64,000 bases of DNA from Fen-1298 sp050015675 (GTDB lineage Bacteria > Bacteroidota > Ignavibacteria > UBA10030), in NCBI GenBank assembly GCA_050015675.1, contig JBEKAY010000011.1:17250-81249 (forward strand). The letters run 5' to 3'. Each line of letters opens with the position of its first letter. Position 1 is the stretch's first letter. The notes beneath the pieces were generated by a model, which saw only the letters and a list, made by a program, of their open reading frames with translations, was not told the DNA's origin and searched no databases. Shown piece after piece: positions 46,201 to 53,433 of this stretch. A program made the translations under genes and the position numbers.

Positions 46201-47149
46201 CAATATAATGACTCTCACGAAAGTTCGTAGCTGAAGAGACATAAATTCCTCCATTATTGCTAATTTCATTTACCTTTTGCGCAACGATCCCATCTTCGAA
46301 CGCTGGTTCATGAAAATATACAATGTCATCGCAGATGACTTGGCAACCCCCCTGCCAAAGGAGTTGAATGTTATTAGCAAAGTCACTCTCGGAAGATCCT
46401 TCATCAGCAAAGCTCAGAAATGATCCTGGTGCCAGATCATGAACGATCTCTAACATAGCCGTGCCTTCATCTCCAGTATATCGATTGTTAACCACTTGCA
46501 CTGGTGGTACTGATGGTAGTTCTCCTGCCATTCGAGAGACTTCAAGATGAGAAACGCCATCTGATATTATACCAACTCTTCTATTATTTCCGTTCACACC
46601 CCAGGTTGATCTTGCGATATCAGCTCTGTGGAAAACGTCTCCCTCGCTCGTTACGTTTACCAATGGCCGTTCTATCGCTCTTACAAACGAGACAAAGGAT
46701 AAACTCTCAATATCAATCACAGAAGTCAGCGGCAGCCATCCGTCATACCTATGGAAAGCTTCGTTCCTGTACAAGATCTCAAAACCTGTTTGTGTTAGCA
46801 TTGAATCATATGATGAACTTATCCGAGGAACTCCAATTTCTACCCTCACTCTATTTCTGCTGTCCACTTGGAAGAGCGGGTCTGCATAATATTCAAGAGA
46901 GAGTCCGGAAACACTTAATTTACCATTAGCGCTTATTTCACGCATCTTTTCAAACAAGTGGGAGTCTAACTTCGTGGCCATTTTTTTTTCTGCATTTGAT
47001 AGACCTAAATACTTATCAGTTGGCAGAGGTAAGACAGATGATTGAGCAAAAAGAATTGTTCTGCATAACAAACTAATGCTGAGTACTATCAGAAAACTTG
47101 GAATAGATTTAATACTATACAATCTTGACATTATTGAAAATGGTCGCAT
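43268..47149 (-). CDS. T9SS-exported S8/S53-like serine peptidase with IPT and anchor modules
   Basis: A protein of about 1293 residues. The start is ATG 47149 (or TTG 47155, which has a better-spaced GGAGG); a longer frame upstream has no signal sense. It has a signal peptide (SFLIVLSISLLCRTILFAQ). The catalytic domain has VGIISDGVSH (Asp), then GDEGTAMLEIVHDLAPG where the usual HGT histidine is glutamate, and GTSAAAPHVAAVAALV (Ser). This is the S53-like Glu/Asp/Ser pattern inside an S8-type fold. An IPT/TIG domain (TSITPASKNAGDAQFSMTVN), five choice-of-anchor D-like modules and a type A sorting domain (LAQNYPNPYNPSTTIQYGL ... KKMMLLK) follow. A secreted, surface-linked peptidase is inferred. 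Confidence 0.83.
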   Translation of the reverse strand: MRPFSIMSRLYSIKSIPSFLIVLSISLLCRTILFAQSSVLPLPTDKYLGLSNAEKKMATKLDSHLFEKMREISANGKLSVSGLSLEYYADPLFQVDSRNRVRVEIGVPRISSSYDSMLTQTGFEILYRNEAFHRYDGWLPLTSVIDIESLSFVSFVRAIERPLVNVTSEGDVFHRADIARSTWGVNGNNRRVGIISDGVSHLEVSRMAGELPSVPPVQVVNNRYTGDEGTAMLEIVHDLAPGSFLSFADEGSSESDFANNIQLLWQGGCQVICDDIVYFHEPAFEDGIVAQKVNEISNNGGIYVSSATNFRESHYIGDYYNNGNNWNRFNLSTGYSSYIQITVPPATTKTPIQTSTITLQWNDKYGQSSSDYDLYLYDAAINYVVKSSTTTQNGNADPYEIIQVTNSSPASVIYNVAVLNSNGAAPVRKLQLWVYNATLESSAQVFGSSSFGHSTASGCISVAAIDQDSSQRYYSSEGPALIYSFDATGKPTSYSQRTKPDLSALDGVQTYIGQQGYFSNPFYGTSAAAPHVAAVAALVWSADVSKPSSTIRFTLESSAINLPFSTSAKNNQYGEGCLDAYNALSQLIPLNPIPTTTSITPASKNAGDAQFSMTVNGTNFLSTSKVRLGGTDRTTSYVSSTQLTATIPASDMTTAETYNITVFNPTPGGGTSNAQIFMVIGTPNLVLSRPSVTMGSVTLNTLKTDTVTIWNKGTDTLKITNITSTNGQYSASPTVKNIPPNGSLIDTIKFIPTSIGSSTTKILIASNDVTTPDTINVSGFCSGTPNLVLSRSSVTMGNITLNTLKTDTVTIWNKGTDTLKIASITSTNGQYSASPTMKNIPPNGSLIDTIKFIPTSIGSSITKILIASNDVTTPDTINVNGSSPMPVLTTLKTSIVYSNVAKGTTKRDTIKVVNSSVNTLTVDSIYTKTSAFAVDRINGTVGTDTLKVVVSFAPIAIASYTDTLYLRNNSATPLVKIPLSGNSPTPTFLCNLTTISFGDVGIYDSAKTILKVTNSSANILTIDSIYTHSSVFTSLTSFSQATDKDTATMTVWFKPVTFGVFSDTLFLRNDSDTTLFRIPLSGRTPNSSISITPSSIAFGTVKKDSTKQLLFTITNSSISVLQIDSFYTKTKYFNVTKILAFGNVKQGDTTKVAIRFTPDSLRSYIDTMYIANNSLASPFKVPLSGNGTLTGIQEVAAETPTIYSLAQNYPNPYNPSTTIQYGLPVRSTVRLVIYNILGQVIKELVNIEQQAGIQSVVWNANVASGLYFYRLEATSKDNSSKRFVETKKMLLLK
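44515..45110 (-). repeat. two tandem ~310-bp coding repeats (choice-of-anchor D-like modules)
   Basis: Two copies code LVLSR-SVTMG-(V/I)TLNTLKTDTV modules and differ at few bases. The block GTCGTCACATCATTACTGGC appears near 44533 and 44842. The three modules further toward the C-terminus are related but diverged. Confidence 0.75.
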
Positions 47150-47557
47150 AGACAAAGCACAACCTCCAAATCTAATTCTGATCCAGAAATAAAACCGAGA
47201 TCCAATATGCCGATTTTTTACGAAGTGTTCCCCGGTAAATAGAGATCTGGTAAGCACTCCTTTAACCATCAAAAACTCTACACTTTATTTCTTTGAATCT
47301 CAAGCAAATAAAAAAGCGGCAGCCATCATTGCCTCATAATCTCTTTGAGATAGTTGGAAGAACTGGATAGCACAGCGAGGTCCGTTGCTCCTTGATTTCA
47401 CCCTAACCCTCTCCTATGAGGAGAGGGAATAATTTCTCTCTTTCTAATAAAAATACGCTGAGCAGTTACGTCATTTTGCAGTTGGTATTGGTGCTGACTT
47501 CTTTGTATTTTAGTCAAGAAATTAATTGCGTCTCAAACCATCTCTACGCTGAACATC
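47150..47557. other. intergenic region with repeat copy and divergent starts
   Basis: About 400 bp between the divergent peptidase (minus) and methyltransferase (plus) genes. It contains the second dispersed repeat (47401-47469) and the GGAGG ribosome site of the peptidase near 47165. No gene was recognised. Confidence 0.5.
47401..47469 (+). repeat. dispersed repeat, copy 2
   Basis: Shares AGGAGAGGGAAT, TTTCTCT and TGAGCAGTTAC with 28741-28803 and carries a CTCTCC/GGAGAG palindrome at its left end. Like copy 1, it is upstream of a large T9SS gene on the minus strand. Confidence 0.55.
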
Positions 47558-48403
47558 ATGATTACAACCGTTTCTATTACATCTCTCAATCATCCGGACT
47601 TGACGCCGTATCGAACATTGCGTCAATCGGTTGAGCAGTTTCGCAAAGGCATGTTTATTGCGGAAGGAACCATTGTTGTTCAGAGACTTTTGGAGAGCGT
47701 TCATGCAATTGTCTCTGTTCTCATAACACCGGAATGGTTAGAAAATTACCGCGAACAACTCGCCGCTCGTCCTGAACATATAACCGTCTTTGTTGGACAG
47801 AAAGAATTGCTCAACACGATCGTCGGATACAATTTGCATCAAAGTATTATGGCGCTTGGAAAAATTCCAGCGCAGGAAACGCTCGACTCGGTGTTGACAC
47901 AATCGTCATCGCCGCGTTTATTTGTCGCGATGGACGGATTAGCCAACGCCGAAAATATCGGTGTGCTTGTACGGAATTGCACAGCATTTGGCGTGCAAGC
48001 GATTCTTGTCGGCGAGACATCCAGCAGTCCATACTTGCGCCGCGCGGTGAGAAATTCTATGGGAACAGTATTCAAAATGCCGGTGGTGCATTGCACGAAC
48101 CTGGTGGAAACGCTGGCGGCGCTTCAACGCTCTCACAAATTCAAAATCTTTGCTGCACATCCCCACACAGAAGAGCAAAACATTCAGTGCACAGATTTCT
48201 CCGGCAATTGCTGTCTCGTGTTTGGAAGCGAATGCAATGGAGTTTCACCGCAGGTTCTTTCTGCATGCGATATGCCGGTAGCGATTCCCATGCAATCTGG
48301 TGTAGATTCACTTAATGTAGCAAGCGCTAGCGCAGTGTTTCTCTATGAAGTAACCCGCCAGCGAGACAGTTCAAATCAAAACATTTCTAAGCATACGCGC
48401 TGA
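47558..48403 (+). CDS. TrmH/SpoU-family RNA 2'-O-methyltransferase
   Basis: A 281-residue SPOUT enzyme. The N-terminal substrate-binding part has the RKGMFIAEGTIVVQRLL pattern. The catalytic domain has NAENIGVLVRNCTAFG (motif 1 with the conserved asparagine and arginine), CLVFGSECNGVSPQVL (motif 2) and IPMQSGVDSLNVASASAVFL (motif 3), forming the SAM knot. It methylates a ribose in tRNA or rRNA; the target base cannot be told from sequence. No close ribosome site was seen. It is followed immediately on the opposite strand by the CDGSH gene. Confidence 0.92.
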   Translation: MITTVSITSLNHPDLTPYRTLRQSVEQFRKGMFIAEGTIVVQRLLESVHAIVSVLITPEWLENYREQLAARPEHITVFVGQKELLNTIVGYNLHQSIMALGKIPAQETLDSVLTQSSSPRLFVAMDGLANAENIGVLVRNCTAFGVQAILVGETSSSPYLRRAVRNSMGTVFKMPVVHCTNLVETLAALQRSHKFKIFAAHPHTEEQNIQCTDFSGNCCLVFGSECNGVSPQVLSACDMPVAIPMQSGVDSLNVASASAVFLYEVTRQRDSSNQNISKHTR

Positions 48404-48634
48404 CTATACTTTCGGCGTAACTGGTAGTAATTTGTGTGCTTTCACATCTGATTGAAAATTGCACGCGCGGTGGGTGCCATCACAAAATGGCTTGTCTTTG
48501 CTCTGGCCGCAACGGCACAAAGATATTGTTGCACGCCCTGCAAGATCGAACTTATTACCGTCTATATCGAACAACTCGAATTCGCCTTCTACGCGAATAC
48601 TGCCGTTGTTTTTCACTGTAATCTTTGCTGCCAT
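48404..48634 (-). CDS. CDGSH-type iron-sulfur protein
   Basis: A 76-residue protein with the CDGSH zinc-finger-like signature SLCRCGQSKDKPFCDGTH. The three cysteines and one histidine hold a [2Fe-2S] cluster in this family. The first 35 residues form a beta-rich segment common in bacterial members. Electron transfer or cluster sensing is typical, but the partner is unknown. It ends next to the methyltransferase stop (converging) and starts 10 bp after the DUF2911 gene on the same strand. Confidence 0.9.
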   Translation of the reverse strand: MAAKITVKNNGSIRVEGEFELFDIDGNKFDLAGRATISLCRCGQSKDKPFCDGTHRACNFQSDVKAHKLLPVTPKV

Positions 48635-48644
48635 GGCTTTTCTC

Positions 48645-49628
48645 CTACTTGAGTTGAAAGTCTACAAAGAGCTGGGTTTTTTCCCACGCCAATTTCATCA
48701 CACCGGTTTTTTCTGAAATACGTTCTAAAGTAATTGTGAATTTTTCCACGGGCTGTTTCAATATTATTTTCTTCAGTGGAATGCGAGCGAGATCGAATTT
48801 TTCATTGTACACTGTTCCCCATTGCCCAGTCTGCTTATTGATGATGAGCCTCCACTGTTTGGATGACGGGAGCGTGTAGAGCGTATAAGATCCGCGCGGT
48901 ACCGTAACACCGGACACAACAATATCTGTCTGAGTGACAAAACTTGTTGCTGCGTTTGCTCCCGTGCGCCAGACAACACCGTACGGAACCACGCTCCCCA
49001 TAATTTTCCTGCCCCGCATCGACGGGCGGCAGTAATTTACCGATAATCGTTTATCGTTTATGACAAGTACTGATGAATCCCGCGGACTTGGCACCAGCGA
49101 ATCCTTGCTTATATGAAATGGAACAGCGAGCGACGTATTTTCCCATTCAATCTTGAGTGTACCGTTGCCAGTGCCATTTTTTTCCAGCTTGAATGTGCAC
49201 TCTTCGACCGGTATTTTCAGTTTTTTAACTTTCAAATCGATGCGCGCAAGATCAAGTTGAGGCATGTACGTTGTGCCCCACTGCCCTGTCTGTTTGTTGA
49301 TAATAAGTTTCCAGCGCTCTTCAGCCGGAAGCGTGTAGAGGGAATAAGTGCCGCGCGGTACTACTGCCCCATCCACTTCAAGATCGGTTTCTGTTGTCAG
49401 CACCGTGGCTGCACCGGCACCGGTGCGCCATACTTTGTAGTACGGAACAAACGCTCCGAATATTTTTCGCCCAAGCATTGACGGCTTCCCGTAGTTAATG
49501 GCAATTATTTTTCCGTTGAAATTAATTCTTACTGAATCACGCGGACTGACAATTGGTTTTTGAGCAAATGCTTGAGTTAAAATGCAAACAACAAGTACAA
49601 AGCAGTATTTTCTAAATTTCGATTTCAT
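48645..49628 (-). CDS. exported protein with two DUF2911 domains
   Basis: A 327-residue protein with signal peptide (KYCFVLVVCILTQAFAQ). It carries two copies of the DUF2911 domain (about 28-170 and 185-325). Each has SPRDSV/SSVLV, INYGKPSMLGRKIFG or VNYCRPSMRGRKIMG, VWRTGAGAATVL or VWRTGANAATSF, and VVPRGTYSLYTLP or TVPRGSYTLYTLP. The family is found in Bacteroidota-related bacteria and its function is unknown. Most members have a single domain, so this is an internal duplication. The CDGSH gene follows closely. Confidence 0.88.
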   Translation of the reverse strand: MKSKFRKYCFVLVVCILTQAFAQKPIVSPRDSVRINFNGKIIAINYGKPSMLGRKIFGAFVPYYKVWRTGAGAATVLTTETDLEVDGAVVPRGTYSLYTLPAEERWKLIINKQTGQWGTTYMPQLDLARIDLKVKKLKIPVEECTFKLEKNGTGNGTLKIEWENTSLAVPFHISKDSLVPSPRDSSVLVINDKRLSVNYCRPSMRGRKIMGSVVPYGVVWRTGANAATSFVTQTDIVVSGVTVPRGSYTLYTLPSSKQWRLIINKQTGQWGTVYNEKFDLARIPLKKIILKQPVEKFTITLERISEKTGVMKLAWEKTQLFVDFQLK

Positions 49629-49648
49629 GTTTCTCTGTTCTCACAACA

Positions 49649-50191
49649 CTAATTCTTTCTAGATAATTCCTGTTTGGCTGTACAATATGCTTCATATGTC
49701 TCTCGATCAAAGCATACGATGAGAACACGTTCAAGGTTCATATTGGTTTCAAGTTCTTGGATAATTTCGTGCAGTGCAAGACGCGAAGCGCGCTCAACTG
49801 GAAATCGATATACGCCTGTGCTGATGGATGGAAATGCAATGGTACCGATACGGTGTTTCCGTGCAAGTGCAAAAGAATTCCTGTAACAACTTACCAGCAG
49901 TTTGTCTTCATTATGATTGCCGCCTTGCCAGATTGGACCGACGGTATGAATAACAAATTTTGCGGGAAGATTGTACCCCTTTGTGATTTTCGCGCCGCCT
50001 GTTTCGCATCCGCCTAATGTCCTGCATTCTTCTAAAAGATTCGGTCCAGCGGCATGATGAATTGCGCCATCCACTCCGCCGCCGCCAAGCAACGAGTTGT
50101 TTGCCGCATTCACGATAGCATCCACCGCTTGTGTGGTAATGTCACCCTGTACAATAGAGAAACGAGAAGGTGTATTTTTGTCTTTCTTCAT
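49649..50191 (-). CDS. macro-domain protein (ADP-ribose-binding, YmdB-like)
   Basis: A 180-residue protein with the macro fold signature: IVQGDITTQAVDAIVNAANN, SLLGGGGVDGAIHHAAGP, LPAKFVIHTVGPIW, and IAFPSISTGVYRFPVERA. Members bind ADP-ribose or deacetylate O-acetyl-ADP-ribose, and some remove mono-ADP-ribose from proteins. The asparagines and glycines needed for O-acetyl-ADP-ribose hydrolysis are present. It is the second protein in a row of short minus-strand genes (ImmA-like, macro, DUF2911, CDGSH), but the spacing does not force an operon. Confidence 0.93.
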   Translation of the reverse strand: MKKDKNTPSRFSIVQGDITTQAVDAIVNAANNSLLGGGGVDGAIHHAAGPNLLEECRTLGGCETGGAKITKGYNLPAKFVIHTVGPIWQGGNHNEDKLLVSCYRNSFALARKHRIGTIAFPSISTGVYRFPVERASRLALHEIIQELETNMNLERVLIVCFDRETYEAYCTAKQELSRKN

Positions 50192-50222
50192 TCACTTTTC
50201 CACAATGTATTGATTTAAAAAA

Positions 50223-50975
50223 TCAATCTTCTATCCAATTTTCTCTGATTTTGTCTAATCCCATTTCATTAAATATTGCAGCGACACTTGGAATTCTCTC
50301 AATTGGACCTTCAATTAGTGAGTTCTGATGCAATCTAATTCTTAGTACATGTTTTGATACGAAATAGAATCGTTTCAATTCCATAAGAGTGAGTTGATAA
50401 TCTCGGTGACTGTACCCCTTTTTATCTAAATAAATAACGCCACGTTTTCTGTTAATACCGACTTTCTCCTGAGATTTAATCAGTGCCGCCTTGAGTGTCT
50501 GAGCTGGTACTAATATACTTGCGGCAAAAATATGTGCTTGATGCTCAATAAAATCTCTGTCATTTTTTAGAATTCTTTTTCCTGTAACCATATCCATCGT
50601 ATCTGTAGTAACTTGATCAAAAACACCTGCCATTTTCAGTTCAGAGTACTTTGGACCATGCACAATGCAATGACCAATCTCATGAGCGATGACGAACGGG
50701 ACTCTAATTGACTTGTTGTAGTCATCTGATTCGAATGAATTATCAATGGAAATTGTTTTGTTTCGAAAGTCTGTTGAGCCGAGAACTTTAGAGTTGTTTT
50801 CAGAGCCTAAATCGCTTTTAATAAATGAGAACCCAAAATCTTTTTTTATAAAATCCAACAAAATTGAAAGATCAGTGCGTTGTGGAACCTTTAATGCGTT
50901 TGGTTGATACTTTTCAAGAAAGCATCTAGCCATTTCACAAATCTCTTCATCTCGCATTTTTAAGGTTATACTCAA
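50223..50975 (-). CDS. ImmA/IrrE-family metallopeptidase-like protein
   Basis: A 250-residue protein with the zinc site IAHEIGHCIVHG (HExxH form). The downstream helix DFIEHQAHIFAASILVPAQ bears the third ligand, as in ImmA/IrrE peptidases. Starts at TTG 50975, which has GAGG five to six bases upstream; the ATG 18 bases further in has none. In Bacillus and Deinococcus these proteins cleave a repressor with an XRE domain, but no XRE gene is next to this one. The last 60 residues look like a winged-helix or wound helical tail. Target unknown. Confidence 0.82.
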   Translation of the reverse strand: MSITLKMRDEEICEMARCFLEKYQPNALKVPQRTDLSILLDFIKKDFGFSFIKSDLGSENNSKVLGSTDFRNKTISIDNSFESDDYNKSIRVPFVIAHEIGHCIVHGPKYSELKMAGVFDQVTTDTMDMVTGKRILKNDRDFIEHQAHIFAASILVPAQTLKAALIKSQEKVGINRKRGVIYLDKKGYSHRDYQLTLMELKRFYFVSKHVLRIRLHQNSLIEGPIERIPSVAAIFNEMGLDKIRENWIED

Positions 50976-50991
50976 TTTATCCTCAACTTAT

Positions 50992-51867
50992 CTACGGCTC
51001 AACAGGACGCGCTACCATTATTCCTGAATCTTTTTTTATCTTCGCAAGATATTCCCAGAGCGGCAATTCAGTGATCTGCACTTTCGAACCGGGAATTGGC
51101 GCGTGAAGCAAATGCAATTTCCTATTTTGCCAGAGTGCAATGCCTGTATGCGTACAATCCAATCCGTTGATTGTCGTAGTGATGCCGATGATGTCGCCGT
51201 CCTTGATCTGTGATGCAATCCTTTCAACGTTCGCTTTCGGAATGTTGTACATTGTCCGTGCATTCATTTCATTTTCAATCTTCTGGATTTCCTTCACATT
51301 CTCTGGTGAGTCTTTCAATTGAAGGTATGAATTCGGATGTGTGGACATGAAATTGATTTTCTTTTTGAATGGTACGCCGCCAAGTTCTTTCGTTATATCT
51401 TTCAAGACAGATTTTTTTTCGTTATCGAAGAAGTAATCCGATGTATAATGCAAACGGCTCGCATAGCTATCGATGACACCGCCACGGTAACGAACAAATT
51501 GAAGTTCCTTTTTATAATCGTCAAAGGTCAGCTTGTTCTTCTTGATACAACGCGCAAGCACAAGTGCGTTTTCGTAGAACGTGACGCAATCGAGTGTTTG
51601 CAGATTGACAACGAGATGTTCCGTCCCCAGCGTATCTAAAGTATTGGCGGCATAATCTGTGCCGATGAAAGATTTTGCAACCGCAGCGATAACCTCGTTC
51701 ATCGGTTTCTCGTGAAGTTTCAACCCGACTGCAAGATTGAATTTATTCTTGCAGATCAATTCATTTGGATCAACTGGAACTTTCAATTCTGGATTCTTCT
51801 GTTGTTGAAGAACCATAGGAACAACTACGAGAAGAGGGATCAATAGTAAAGATGTGCGGGGATTCAT
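50992..51867 (-). CDS. DUF1460 family exported protein (NlpC/P60-related amidase-like)
   Basis: A 291-residue protein with an N-terminal hydrophobic signal (MNPRTSLLLIPLLVVVPMVL). It carries the DUF1460 pattern: FIGTDYAANTLDTLGTEHLV, VNLQTLDCVTFYENALVLAR (the likely catalytic cysteine), RYRGGVIDSYASRLHYTSDY, and the histidine region LDCTHTGIALWQ. Related structures have an NlpC/P60-like cysteine peptidase fold, and some act on cell-wall peptides. Envelope location is inferred from the signal. It is separated from the ImmA-like gene by 16 bp on the same strand. Confidence 0.85.
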   Translation of the reverse strand: MNPRTSLLLIPLLVVVPMVLQQQKNPELKVPVDPNELICKNKFNLAVGLKLHEKPMNEVIAAVAKSFIGTDYAANTLDTLGTEHLVVNLQTLDCVTFYENALVLARCIKKNKLTFDDYKKELQFVRYRGGVIDSYASRLHYTSDYFFDNEKKSVLKDITKELGGVPFKKKINFMSTHPNSYLQLKDSPENVKEIQKIENEMNARTMYNIPKANVERIASQIKDGDIIGITTTINGLDCTHTGIALWQNRKLHLLHAPIPGSKVQITELPLWEYLAKIKKDSGIMVARPVEP

Positions 51868-51948
51868 ATGAGGTCAAGTTCCAAGTAACCAGTTTCCAGT
51901 TATCAGAAGGCTGTACTAACTTGCAAATGGCAATTCGAAATCCGAAAT

Positions 51949-53379
51949 TTAGAACGGCGTTGTTTCCGGCGTTTCTTCCGGCAAGAATGTTTCAGGACGA
52001 TAGACTGTTCGGCTCTCGAACCGCGCGTACTGTTTGATGAATTGCAGTTTTACCGTATCTGTAGGTCCGTTACGCTGTTTGCCGATGATGATTTCTGCAA
52101 GACCTTCTGTTGGTTCGTTATCTTGTTCCGTAATACCAAACATTTCGGGGCGGTGAACAAAAACAACAACGTCGGCATCTTGTTCGATAGCGCCGGATTC
52201 TCGCAAGTCAGACAATGCCGGCCGTTTGTCGTTGCGCGATTCAACAGAACGATTCAACTGCGACAGTGCGATGACAGGAATATTCAATTCTTTTGCAAGT
52301 GATTTGAGTGATCGGGAGATGGCGGAGATCTCTTGCTCACGACTCTGAGCATTTCTTGGTCCCTGCATCAATTGAAGATAGTCTACTATGACAAGGCCGA
52401 TATCGTGTTCCACTTTAAGACGGCGTGCTTTTGCCCGTAATTCCAACACGGCAAGACCGGGTGTGTCATCGATAAACATCTTTGCTTTGTAGAGCCTGCC
52501 GACACTCGTGCTTAACTTCTTCCATTCATCTTCCGGCAAGCGGCCCGTGCGAACCTTGTGGGCATCCACGCGCGCCTCTGCGCACATCAATCGCATCACT
52601 AATTGTTGAGTGGACATTTCAAGACTGAACATACCGATAGGAACATCATGTAGTACCGTCGCGTTGCGCGCAACCGAAAGCGCGAGGGCTGTTTTTCCTT
52701 GTGACGGACGGCCTGCGATAATAATGAGATCTGATGGTTGGAATCCGCCCGTGAGCGAATCAAGATCGGCAAAACCCGACGGCACTCCGGTAACACCGCT
52801 GTGCTTGCCGTGAATACTTTGCAGCATATCCATCGTTTTGTGCACGGCGGTGTTCATCGAGACAAAACTTTTCTTCATCCGCTGTTCAGAGATATCGAAA
52901 ATTTTCTGTTCTGCCTGGTCAAGCAAGCCAAGTGCATCTTCGGTTTCGCTGTACGCGCGATTGATGACTTCCGATGATGAGTGAATCAATTGCCGCATCA
53001 ACGCCCGTTCCAATACGATGTGCGCATGATATTCTATGTTTGCGGCGCTCGAAACTTTTGTCGTGAGCTCGGTGAGATAATACTCGCCGCCGATTTTTTC
53101 AAGATCACCGCGCCGGCGGAGCTCTTCTGTCAGCGTGATGAGATCGACCGGTTCGCTTCGTTCAAACAACGCCATCATTGCTCGATAAATGCTTTGATGC
53201 GCGGGTTTATAAAAAGCATTGTCGTCCAAAGTTTCAATCGCTTTGGCGATTGCATCTTTTTCCAACAGCATCGCTCCGATGACAGCCTCTTCTACATCTA
53301 CTGCTTGCGGCGGCACACGCCCTTCCGTTGACACCGATTGCGGCGTGTTGAAGTCAATTATTTTTCGTGGATCTGACAT
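51949..53379 (-). CDS. dnaB: replicative DNA helicase
   Basis: A 476-residue hexameric helicase that unwinds the fork. The start at 53379 has AAGGAG 11 bases upstream. The N-terminal domain begins PPQAVDVEEAVIGAMLLEKD. The RecA-like C-terminal domain has GFQPSDLIIIAGRPSQGKTA (Walker A), GLVIVDYLQLMQG (Walker B) and VIALSQLNRSVE, and ends at DADVVVFVHRPE with the arginine-finger region RNGPTDTVKLQF. No intein is present and length is normal. It is the last gene in a minus-strand core cluster. Confidence 0.97.
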   Translation of the reverse strand: MSDPRKIIDFNTPQSVSTEGRVPPQAVDVEEAVIGAMLLEKDAIAKAIETLDDNAFYKPAHQSIYRAMMALFERSEPVDLITLTEELRRRGDLEKIGGEYYLTELTTKVSSAANIEYHAHIVLERALMRQLIHSSSEVINRAYSETEDALGLLDQAEQKIFDISEQRMKKSFVSMNTAVHKTMDMLQSIHGKHSGVTGVPSGFADLDSLTGGFQPSDLIIIAGRPSQGKTALALSVARNATVLHDVPIGMFSLEMSTQQLVMRLMCAEARVDAHKVRTGRLPEDEWKKLSTSVGRLYKAKMFIDDTPGLAVLELRAKARRLKVEHDIGLVIVDYLQLMQGPRNAQSREQEISAISRSLKSLAKELNIPVIALSQLNRSVESRNDKRPALSDLRESGAIEQDADVVVFVHRPEMFGITEQDNEPTEGLAEIIIGKQRNGPTDTVKLQFIKQYARFESRTVYRPETFLPEETPETTPF

Positions 53380-53433
53380 ACAACTTATTCTCCTTACAAA
53401 TTCCACGGACTAGAATTCGTGGCTGAAATTGAT

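Noticed and set aside
47416..47634. Plus-strand frame with a hydrophobic start just before the methyltransferase
   Set aside because: It overlaps the start of the SpoU gene in another frame and includes the dispersed repeat; no ribosome site.
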